Made by a program: the position numbers and the translations under genes. The notes beneath the pieces were generated by a model, which was given only the letters and a program-made list of their open reading frames with translations, did not search any database and was not told where the DNA came from. Shown here piece by piece: positions 51,478-59,091 of a stretch of DNA of 64,000 nucleotides. The DNA is from Phyllobacterium sp. 21LDTY02-6 (lineage in GTDB: Bacteria; Pseudomonadota; Alphaproteobacteria; Rhizobiales; Rhizobiaceae). Where the stretch lies: positions 558,001-622,000 of the forward strand of contig NZ_JAMJWD020000001.1 of the NCBI RefSeq assembly GCF_023554255.2, in the 5' to 3' direction. Within the stretch, counting starts at the first letter, position 1; every line of letters begins with the position of its first letter.

Positions 51478-52314
51478 ATGAGCGCGAAAGTGAAATTGCC
51501 GAAACTCGAAGCGGGTCATGTATGGCTGGTGGGCGCCGGTCCGGGCGATCCCGGGCTGTTGACGCTGCATGCGTTGAACGGCATCGAGCAGGCAGATGTG
51601 ATCATTTACGACGCGCTCGTAAATGAAGACTGCCTCTCCTATGCGAACTCGGCGGCAGCGCTGGAATATGCAGGAAAGCGGGGCGGCAAGCCTTCGCCTC
51701 AGCAACGCGATATTTCGTTGCGGCTGGTCGAACTGGCTCGAGCCGGCAAGAAGGTGGTTCGCCTGAAGGGCGGCGATCCGTTCGTCTTCGGGCGGGGGGG
51801 CGAAGAGGCGCTCATGCTGGTCGAACATGGCGTGCCGTTCCGCATCGTTCCGGGAATCACGGCCGGCATTGGCGGGCTGGCCTATGCGGGCATTCCCGTT
51901 ACCCACCGGGAAACGAACCAGAGCGTCACCTTCCTGACGGGGCATGATGCGAGCGGCCTCGTACCCGATGCCATGGACTGGGCAAGCATAGCAAAGGGTT
52001 CTTCCGTCATCGTCATGTACATGGCCATGAAACACATAGGCACGATTGCGGCGCGGCTCATCGCAGGCGGGCGCGCAGCGTCCGATCCCGTCGCCTTCGT
52101 CTGCAATGCCACGACCAATGTGCAGCGGGTGGTGGAAACGACACTCGCGCAGGCCGAGGCGGATGTCGAGGCAGCAGGTCTTGAGCCGCCGGCGATCGTC
52201 GTGATCGGACAAGTGGTGCGACTGCGGAGCGCGCTGGACTGGCTTGGCGCGCTCGAGGGCCGGGTGCTCACGCGCGACCCTCTCGGTACGCGCAAGAAAA
52301 GAGATACCGCATGA
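51478..52314 (+). CDS. cobA: uroporphyrinogen-III C-methyltransferase CobA
   Basis: A 278-residue SUMT. WLVGAGPGDPGLLTLHAL at residues about 15-32 and RLKGGDPFVFGRGGEE are the family blocks. It makes precorrin-2 from uroporphyrinogen III, the branch point to B12 and sirohaem. There are no oxidase or ferrochelatase domains, so it is not CysG. It is the first gene of cobA-cobB-cobC-cobD, overlapping cobB by 4 bp. Confidence 0.94.
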   Translation: MSAKVKLPKLEAGHVWLVGAGPGDPGLLTLHALNGIEQADVIIYDALVNEDCLSYANSAAALEYAGKRGGKPSPQQRDISLRLVELARAGKKVVRLKGGDPFVFGRGGEEALMLVEHGVPFRIVPGITAGIGGLAYAGIPVTHRETNQSVTFLTGHDASGLVPDAMDWASIAKGSSVIVMYMAMKHIGTIAARLIAGGRAASDPVAFVCNATTNVQRVVETTLAQAEADVEAAGLEPPAIVVIGQVVRLRSALDWLGALEGRVLTRDPLGTRKKRDTA

Positions 52315-53606
52315 AGGGAATACTGATTGGCGCTCCCGCATCCGGAAGCGGCAAGACGACCATCACTCTCGGGCTTTTGCGTGCATTGCAGGACGCAGGC
52401 GCCGATGTTGTGCCGGCCAAGGCCGGGCCCGACTACATAGATCCGGCATATCATGCCATCGCTGCGCGAACGAGTTGCATCAATCTCGACCCATGGGCGA
52501 TGCGCCCCGACCTGATAAGCGCGCTCGCTGCACGCCATACGGAAGGCGGCAAGATGCTGCTCGTCGAAGGGATGATGGGTCTATTCGATGGGGCGATCGA
52601 CGGGCAAGGCTCGGGTGCGGATCTGGCGCAGCGGCTGCAGCTTCCAGTTATTTTCGTCGTCGATTGCGCGCGTCAGTCGCAATCCATCGCCGCGCTGGTC
52701 AGCGGCTTCAGGGATTTCCGGCGCAATGTGATGATTGGCGGACTGATCCTGAACAAGGTCGGCAGCGTCCGGCATGAAAGCCTGCTGAGGCGGGCACTGC
52801 AGCCGGTGGGAATACCGGTGCTCGGGGTGGTCCCGCGCGATGCGGGCCTGGCATTGCCGGAGCGTCATCTCGGCCTCGTCCAGGCGGGGGAGCATCAGGA
52901 TATCGATGATTTCATCGCCAATGCCGGAGAAGTCATTGCCGGCGCGGTCGATTTGCAGAGCATTCGCCAGATCGCGGGACGGTGGGGGCCAAGCGAATCC
53001 ATGGCCAATGTGCAGCGCGTCCCGCCTTTGGGACAGCGGATCGCCGTGGCGCGGGACAATGCCTTCGCCTTTTCCTATGCTCATCTCATCGATGGCTGGC
53101 GCAGGCGGGGAGCAGAGGTCAGCTATTTCTCGCCGCTGGCCGACGAAGCGCCGGCGGTCGACAGCGATGCCATCTATCTGCCGGGCGGATATCCCGAGCT
53201 TCACGCGGGGAGGCTGGCCGCAGCGCAGGTTTTTGGCGACGGGATTCGCGAGGCTGCCGCCCGCTCGATTCCCGTCTATGGGGAATGCGGTGGCTATATG
53301 GTGCTGGGGGAATCACTTGAGGACGCGGAAGGCAATGAGCACAAGATGCTCGGTCTGCTGCCGTTGCGGACGAGCTTTGCCAAAAGAAAGCTTCATCTCG
53401 GCTATCGCCGGCTCCAGCCTCTCCCGGGTGGCCCGTTCGCCTCGCCGCTTACCGGCCATGAGTTCCACTACGCAACGATCGTCGAGGAAGGAAGCGCCCC
53501 GCGGCTGTTCCGGGTTCGCGATGCCTTGAACGAAGATCTGGGAGAAGCGGGACTGAGAAATGGCTCGGTTTCGGGTTCCTACATGCACATTATCGACTTG
53601 GCCTGA
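52311..53606 (+). CDS. cobB: cobyrinate/hydrogenobyrinate a,c-diamide synthase CobB
   Basis: A 431-residue amidotransferase. The P-loop region is GAPASGSGKTTITLGLLRAL, and the glutaminase-like Cys is in PVYGECGGYMVLGE. It amidates the a and c side chains before cobalt insertion. It starts inside the cobA stop (ATGA) and is followed without a gap by cobC. Confidence 0.95.
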   Translation: MKGILIGAPASGSGKTTITLGLLRALQDAGADVVPAKAGPDYIDPAYHAIAARTSCINLDPWAMRPDLISALAARHTEGGKMLLVEGMMGLFDGAIDGQGSGADLAQRLQLPVIFVVDCARQSQSIAALVSGFRDFRRNVMIGGLILNKVGSVRHESLLRRALQPVGIPVLGVVPRDAGLALPERHLGLVQAGEHQDIDDFIANAGEVIAGAVDLQSIRQIAGRWGPSESMANVQRVPPLGQRIAVARDNAFAFSYAHLIDGWRRRGAEVSYFSPLADEAPAVDSDAIYLPGGYPELHAGRLAAAQVFGDGIREAAARSIPVYGECGGYMVLGESLEDAEGNEHKMLGLLPLRTSFAKRKLHLGYRRLQPLPGGPFASPLTGHEFHYATIVEEGSAPRLFRVRDALNEDLGEAGLRNGSVSGSYMHIIDLA

Positions 53607-54632
53607 ATGAAAAAGATCGAACATGGTGGCGCGCTCGACCGCGCCATGAGCCAATATGGCGGGGTCCGCAGCGACTGGCTCGACCTCTCCACGGGCATTA
53701 ATCCCGAGCCGTTCCATTTACCCGATATGAGTTCCGATATATGGAACAGCCTGCCGGACGAGGGACTTTTGACCAAGGCGTTGAACGGCGCGCGAACCTA
53801 TTATGGTGCAGCACCGGCCACTGCGATCGTGGCGGCACCGGGCACGCAGGCCCTGATCCAGCTCATGCCCTGGATGAAGCCGAGCGGCGAGGTGGCCGTG
53901 GTCGGACCGACCTATCAGGAACACGAGTTTTGCTTCGCCAAGGCCGGCTGGGCAATCCGCCATTGTTCGAGTTTGCGCGAGATTCCGGTCTCTGCGGGCG
54001 CTGTTGTCATCGTCAATCCGAACAATCCCGACGGCCGAAGCGTCGATCGGGCCGATCTGTTGAAACTTGCCGAGGAAATGGCGAATCGTCAGGGTTTTCT
54101 GGTCGTCGACGAGGCCTTCGCGGACATGCATCCGGAAAACAGCCTTGCCGCCGACGCCGGCAAAAAGGGTTTGATCGTCCTCAAATCATTCGGAAAGTTC
54201 TTCGGTCTGGCCGGTTTGAGGCTTGGATTCGCCCTGACATCACCGGAGACAGGGCTATTCCTGCGGGAAAGGCTGGGCCCTTGGGCCGTATCGGGGCCTG
54301 CGCTCGCCATTGCGGCGCATGCGTTTGCCGGCGGCGAGGCGTTGGATGCCTTTGCGTCGAGACTGCAGACGAGGCGCAAGCTGCTGAGCGAGGTGCTGGC
54401 TGCGCATGGTTTGATGGAGATCGGCGGCACGGCGCTTTTCTCGCTCGTCAGGCACGAACAGGCGCACGGGCTGCATGATTCTCTGTGCAGGCAGCGCGTT
54501 CTGACCCGAAAATTCGAGCATTTCGCGGACCGTCTTCGCTTCGGCGTGCCGCTCGATCGGAACGATGCCGACAAATTGCATCTTCGTCTTACTCTTGCTT
54601 TACGAGCGGCCCAAGCTGATTGGCCGAAGTGA
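53607..54632 (+). CDS. cobC: CobC, threonine-phosphate decarboxylase-like aminotransferase
   Basis: A 341-residue class I/II PLP enzyme. HGGALDRAMSQYGG near the start, VIVNPNNPDG for cofactor contacts, VVDEAFADMHP, and LKSFGKFFGLAGLRLG with the PLP Lys. It is needed to make or attach the (R)-1-amino-2-propanol arm. It directly abuts cobB and overlaps cobD by one base. Confidence 0.93.
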   Translation: MKKIEHGGALDRAMSQYGGVRSDWLDLSTGINPEPFHLPDMSSDIWNSLPDEGLLTKALNGARTYYGAAPATAIVAAPGTQALIQLMPWMKPSGEVAVVGPTYQEHEFCFAKAGWAIRHCSSLREIPVSAGAVVIVNPNNPDGRSVDRADLLKLAEEMANRQGFLVVDEAFADMHPENSLAADAGKKGLIVLKSFGKFFGLAGLRLGFALTSPETGLFLRERLGPWAVSGPALAIAAHAFAGGEALDAFASRLQTRRKLLSEVLAAHGLMEIGGTALFSLVRHEQAHGLHDSLCRQRVLTRKFEHFADRLRFGVPLDRNDADKLHLRLTLALRAAQADWPK

Positions 54633-55627
54633 TGGATTGGGTGCAAATGGAAATCAATCTGCTGATATTGTTTCTTGCGCTGCTGGCCGACCGATATTTC
54701 GGCGATCCCGATTGGCTCTGGCGCACGATTCCGCACCCCGTCGTGCTATTCGGCAAGGCCATCGATTTTGTCGATCACAGGTTCAATCTGGCTGCCAATA
54801 CCGACCAGCAGCGTCGGCGCGATGGTTTCTTGTCGGTGCTCGCACTCTTGCTTCTGGCAGCGCTGGTTGGTGCCGTCATTCACGCCGCACTTGCCCTCAT
54901 CCCGCCCTTTGGCGGGCTGGTGGAGGCGCTTGTCGTGGCAGTGTTTCTGGCACAGAAGAGCCTCGGCGATCATGTCGAGGCCGTAGCAACCGCGCTGCGC
55001 GAGGAGGGCCTGGAGGGCGCGCGGCGGGCCGTGTCCATGATCGTCGGCAGGGATACGCAAGTGCTGGATGAGGCGGCGACCAGCCGTGCCGCGATCGAAA
55101 GCCTTGCCGAAAACAGTTCGGACGGTATCGTCGCGCCGGCCTTCTGGTATGCGCTGCTCGGACTTCCCGGATTGCTCGCTTACAAGATGCTGAACACGGC
55201 CGATTCGATGATCGGTCACCTGAATGACCGGCATCGCCATTTTGGACGCTTCGCCGCGAAGCTCGACGACGTGGCGAACTGGGTGCCGGCGCGGCTCACC
55301 GGGCTTCTGATCGCAGCCGCAGCCTGTCTCGTTCACGGCGGGAGCGCGGCCCGGCAATCCTTCGACGTGATGATGCGCGATGCCCGCCTGCATCGTTCGC
55401 CGAATGCCGGTTGGCCCGAAGCGGCGATGGCCGGCGCCATCGATGTGGCGCTGGCGGGACCGCGCGTCTATGGCGGGGCGGTCGCCAACGAACCCATGCT
55501 CAACGGTGCCGGCCGACGCGATGCGGGCATAGAGAATATCGAGGATGGCCTGCATATTTTCCGCGTCGCGACGGCCATATTCACGGGCGTGGTGGCGGTA
55601 CTCTTCCTTGTCGGGCTGTTGTTCTGA
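54632..55627 (+). CDS. cobD: adenosylcobinamide-phosphate synthase CobD (CbiB)
   Basis: A 331-residue membrane protein with several helices. Landmarks are LLADRYFGDPDWLWRTIPHP near the N-terminus and SLAENSSDGIVAPAFW in the middle. It joins aminopropanol (phosphate) to cobyric acid. ATG at 54632 overlaps the cobC stop (TGATG). The stop codon directly abuts that of the convergent peptide-permease gene. Confidence 0.94.
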   Translation: MDWVQMEINLLILFLALLADRYFGDPDWLWRTIPHPVVLFGKAIDFVDHRFNLAANTDQQRRRDGFLSVLALLLLAALVGAVIHAALALIPPFGGLVEALVVAVFLAQKSLGDHVEAVATALREEGLEGARRAVSMIVGRDTQVLDEAATSRAAIESLAENSSDGIVAPAFWYALLGLPGLLAYKMLNTADSMIGHLNDRHRHFGRFAAKLDDVANWVPARLTGLLIAAAACLVHGGSAARQSFDVMMRDARLHRSPNAGWPEAAMAGAIDVALAGPRVYGGAVANEPMLNGAGRRDAGIENIEDGLHIFRVATAIFTGVVAVLFLVGLLF

Positions 55628-56452
55628 TCAGCGGGAGGAGGCCCTCGGGTCCAGCATGTCGCGCAGCCCGTCACCGAAAAGGTTGAGCCCGAGCACCGTC
55701 GCGACAATGGCGAGGCCCGGGAATATCGCCATGTGCGGCGCCACCCCGATCATCGTCTGGGCATCGAAGAGCATGCGGCCCCAGCTTGGCATCGGCGGCT
55801 GGGTCCCGAGCCCGACATAGGCAAGGCTCGCTTCCGCAAGGATGCCGAGCGAGAACTGTATCGTCGCCTGCACCATGAGCAGGTGCGAGACGTTCGGGAA
55901 GACATGATCGAAGGTGATCCGACGGTCGCTTTTCCCGGTCGAACGGGCGGCGAGGATATATTCCCGTGGCCAGATGGAAAGCGCTGCTCCCCGCGTCGCC
56001 CGGGCGAAAACCGGAATATTGAAGATACCGATGGCGATGATGGCGTTGAGCGCACCGGGGCCGAAGACCGCCGTGATCATGATCGCGGAAATGAGGGCGG
56101 GAAACGCAAATATGAGGTCATTCAGCCGCATCAGCGCGTCGTCGATCAGACCCCGCCGCTCTGCCGCCAACAGTCCGATGGGAACACCGATGCCGATGCC
56201 GATGGCAACGGCGGCAATGGCTACCGCGATCGACGTTCGACTGCCGACCATGACCATGGAAAGAATGTCGCGGCCGAAATGATCCGTGCCCATCCAGTGT
56301 CGCATCGAGGGAGGCTGCAACTTGCTGGCGATATCGATGGCGGTCGGCGGGTAGGGTGTCCAGACGAACGAGCAGAGGGCCGTCAATCCTACGACCAGCA
56401 TGATGAGCAAGCCGATCTTGAAACGGGCTGGTGATTTGCGCCAACCGTTCAT
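55628..56452 (-). CDS. peptide-type ABC transporter permease, DppC-like
   Basis: A 274-residue permease with six helices; MGTDHFGRDILSMVMVGSRTSI and the loop RSTGKSDRRITFDHVFPN are typical of DppC/OppC. ATG at 56452 overlaps the upstream permease stop by 4 bp. It is the last gene of its operon and ends against cobD; no ATPase gene follows. The ligand is not evident; peptides, nickel chelates and glycosides all occur in the family. Confidence 0.88.
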   Translation of the reverse strand: MNGWRKSPARFKIGLLIMLVVGLTALCSFVWTPYPPTAIDIASKLQPPSMRHWMGTDHFGRDILSMVMVGSRTSIAVAIAAVAIGIGIGVPIGLLAAERRGLIDDALMRLNDLIFAFPALISAIMITAVFGPGALNAIIAIGIFNIPVFARATRGAALSIWPREYILAARSTGKSDRRITFDHVFPNVSHLLMVQATIQFSLGILAEASLAYVGLGTQPPMPSWGRMLFDAQTMIGVAPHMAIFPGLAIVATVLGLNLFGDGLRDMLDPRASSR

Positions 56453-57396
56453 CGGTCTGCCGCCAGTCTTGGATCGATCAGAGCGTAGGAACAATCCACG
56501 AGAAAATTTATCAGGATGACCGTCGCGACGAGCAGGACGACGACGCCCTCGACGACGATGAGATCCCGCTGCGTGATGGATTGGAAGACGAGCCGCCCGA
56601 GACCCGGCAAATAGAAGACGTTCTCGATGATGATCGTGCCGGCCAGCAGGAACGCGAACTGCAGCCCCAGGATCGTCACCACCGGTATGAAGGCGTTGCG
56701 AAGAGCGTGGCGGTAGAGCACCTGCGCCGGGCTCAGTCCTTTGGCGCGGGCGGTGCGAATATAGTCCTCGGCCAGGGTTTCGATCAGGCTGGAGCGCGTT
56801 ATCCGGGCGAGTATCGCTGCTTGCGGCAAGGCAAGGGCAAAGGCAGGCAGCAGCAGCGATTTAAGCGCTGTCCAGGTGCCGGTCTCCCAGCCTGCAAATC
56901 CACCGGCTGGAACGAGCCGCAAGGATATGGCGAACACGTAGACGAGAAGCAGCGCCAGCCAGAAATTCGGCAGTGCTATGCCGAGCTGCGTGGCGCCCAT
57001 GATGGCGGTATCTGCGGGCCGCCCGCGCCGCGAGGCCGTGAATATTCCAATGGGGATCGCGATGGCGGTAGACAGGACAAGCGACAATACCGCCAGAGGC
57101 AGCGATACGACGACGCGCTCGCGAATGAGGTCGGCGACAGGAACGGCATAGGTATAGGAGCGGCCGAAATCCCCGGTCAGCATGCCGAAAAGCCAGCTGA
57201 AATAACGCATGAACAGCGGCTGGTTCAGTCCCATCTGTTCCTGGAGAGACCGTATGGCTTCCTCCGAAGCATTCATTCCCAGCATGATGCGGGCAGGATC
57301 GCCGGGGAGGATTTCAATGAGGGCGAAGATAACCGCGCTGGCCGCAAGAAGCGTCATAAGGCTTATGAACAGACGTCTGATCGCGTAATTTGCCAT
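56449..57396 (-). CDS. peptide-type ABC transporter permease, DppB-like
   Basis: A 315-residue permease beginning MANYAIRRLFISLMTLLAAS with the DppB/OppB N-terminal helix, GDFGRSYTYAVPV, and the ATPase-contact loop EDYIRTARAKGLSPAQVLYRHALRN cited by its core ARAKGLS. It sits 24 bp downstream of the binding-protein gene and is coupled to the DppC-like gene. Confidence 0.88.
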   Translation of the reverse strand: MANYAIRRLFISLMTLLAASAVIFALIEILPGDPARIMLGMNASEEAIRSLQEQMGLNQPLFMRYFSWLFGMLTGDFGRSYTYAVPVADLIRERVVVSLPLAVLSLVLSTAIAIPIGIFTASRRGRPADTAIMGATQLGIALPNFWLALLLVYVFAISLRLVPAGGFAGWETGTWTALKSLLLPAFALALPQAAILARITRSSLIETLAEDYIRTARAKGLSPAQVLYRHALRNAFIPVVTILGLQFAFLLAGTIIIENVFYLPGLGRLVFQSITQRDLIVVEGVVVLLVATVILINFLVDCSYALIDPRLAADR

Positions 57397-57420
57397 CGCT
57401 GCCCAATCCGCCTGCGAGCT

Positions 57421-58899
57421 TCAGTCGGTCCATCTGACATTGGTCAGATCATTCGCCTGGATCGGGCCATTCTCCCAAAGCCCCTCGACGCCGGCATCCC
57501 AGATACCCGTCTTGGGAAGCTGGAACAGGAAGGCCGCAGGCATATCGTCGGCGAGAACAGTCTGTGCCTCGCGGTAGAGTTCGGCACGTTGCGCCTGGTC
57601 CGAAGTCGCGGCAATGGTCTTGATCAGTTCCTTGAAGGCCGGATTGTTGTAGTTGAAATAGTAGTCGTCACGGGCAAATATATTGAGATCGTTCGGCTCC
57701 GTATGGGATACGATCGTCAGATCGTAATCCTTGCCCTTGAACACCTGGTCGAGCCATTGCGCCCATTCCAGTGGGACGATCTGGGCTTCTATGCCGATGG
57801 CCGCGAGCTGCGCCGCGATAATCTCGCCACCGCGCCGCGCATAGACGGGCGGAGGCAGTTTCAGCGTCGTCTTGAATCCCTGCGGGTGACCCGCCTCCGC
57901 CAGCAATTTCTTGGCAAGTTCCGGATCATAGGCCGATTTGGCGGTCAGATCGGTATAGGCTGCATGGTGCGGCGGGAAGAACGAGCCTATCGGCGTCCCA
58001 AATCCGAACATTGTTCCATCGATCAGTGCCTTGCGATCGATCGCATGCGCGATCGCCTGCCGGACTTTCAATGCGTCGAATGGAGGTTTGGCATTGTTCA
58101 TGCCCAGAACCGTCTCGCCTTCGGTCGTGCCGATCACCACCTTGAAACGCGGATCGGTCTGGAATTGCGGTACCGTTTCATAGCTCGGAAACACCGGAAA
58201 AGCTTGAACATCGCCGGCAAGAAGCGCTGCCGTGGCGGCGGCAGGGTCCGGTATGATGCGGAACGTCGCCTTCTCCAGCGCCGGTTGGCTGCCCCAATAG
58301 GCGGTATTGCGCAATAGTGTGATCTGCGATCCCTTGGCCCAATTGCCGAATTTGAACGGGCCTGTGCCTACGGGTCTTTCCTTGTTTGTCGCGGCCGTTT
58401 CCGGTGCCACGATCACCGCGTCTCCCCAGCCCATATTATAGAGGAAATCGCCATCCGGTTGTTTCAGCGTGATGCGCACCGTCAGCGGATCGACGATCTC
58501 AACATTCTCGATACCTTCGAACAGTACCTTCTGCGCATTGACGGATTTCGCGTCGCGGGCGCGATCCAGCGAGAATTTCACATCTTCCCCGTCGAAAGTC
58601 GTGCCATCGTGGAAAAGCACCTTGCCATGAAGCTTGAACGTATAGACCCGGCCATCGTCGGAAATGTCCCAGCTCTCCGCCAATGCAGGTAGAACTTCGC
58701 CATTCGCGCCTATCCGTGTCAGTCCTTCGAACACATTCGCATAGACGATCTCGTCTATCGCGGCAGCAGCGCCGGCGGTGGGATCGAGATGCGGCGGCTC
58801 AAGGACGACACCGAGCACCAGATCGCTCCTGGCGGCATGGGCGCTCGCCGATCCAAGGACCAGCGTCAAGGCAAGCAGCGCAGATCTCCACAACGTCAT
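57421..58899 (-). CDS. peptide-type ABC transporter substrate-binding protein
   Basis: A 492-residue SBP_bac_5 protein. The signal peptide MTLWRSALLALTLVLGSASA is followed by the domain start EPPHLDPTAGAAAAIDEIVY and GTGPFKFGNW. ATG at 58899 has GGAGAA about 8 bp upstream; a longer frame to 58998 lacks such a site. It is the first gene of SBP-permease-permease and is divergent from the SoeA-like gene. Confidence 0.9.
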   Translation of the reverse strand: MTLWRSALLALTLVLGSASAHAARSDLVLGVVLEPPHLDPTAGAAAAIDEIVYANVFEGLTRIGANGEVLPALAESWDISDDGRVYTFKLHGKVLFHDGTTFDGEDVKFSLDRARDAKSVNAQKVLFEGIENVEIVDPLTVRITLKQPDGDFLYNMGWGDAVIVAPETAATNKERPVGTGPFKFGNWAKGSQITLLRNTAYWGSQPALEKATFRIIPDPAAATAALLAGDVQAFPVFPSYETVPQFQTDPRFKVVIGTTEGETVLGMNNAKPPFDALKVRQAIAHAIDRKALIDGTMFGFGTPIGSFFPPHHAAYTDLTAKSAYDPELAKKLLAEAGHPQGFKTTLKLPPPVYARRGGEIIAAQLAAIGIEAQIVPLEWAQWLDQVFKGKDYDLTIVSHTEPNDLNIFARDDYYFNYNNPAFKELIKTIAATSDQAQRAELYREAQTVLADDMPAAFLFQLPKTGIWDAGVEGLWENGPIQANDLTNVRWTD

Positions 58900-59091
58900 T
58901 CTACCGTTTCTCCAGTATTCGGTGCTCGTGAATCGATATGTAGCGCGTTTCGTGCTGCGAGCACAGCAGGAGCCGGATATCGATGAATCCGGCATCAAAC
59001 TTTGCGCGGGAAATGTCGTTTGCGTGTTTGTAGATTGGAATTGTTCTTATAAAACTGGTGTCACAGAGTAAAGCGAGCGGGGCAGCGCGTC

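Noticed and set aside
56431-58317. 628-codon frame antisense to the ABC permease and binding protein
   Set aside because: Highly charged, Arg/Gln-rich translation typical of a reverse-complement shadow of membrane-protein codons.
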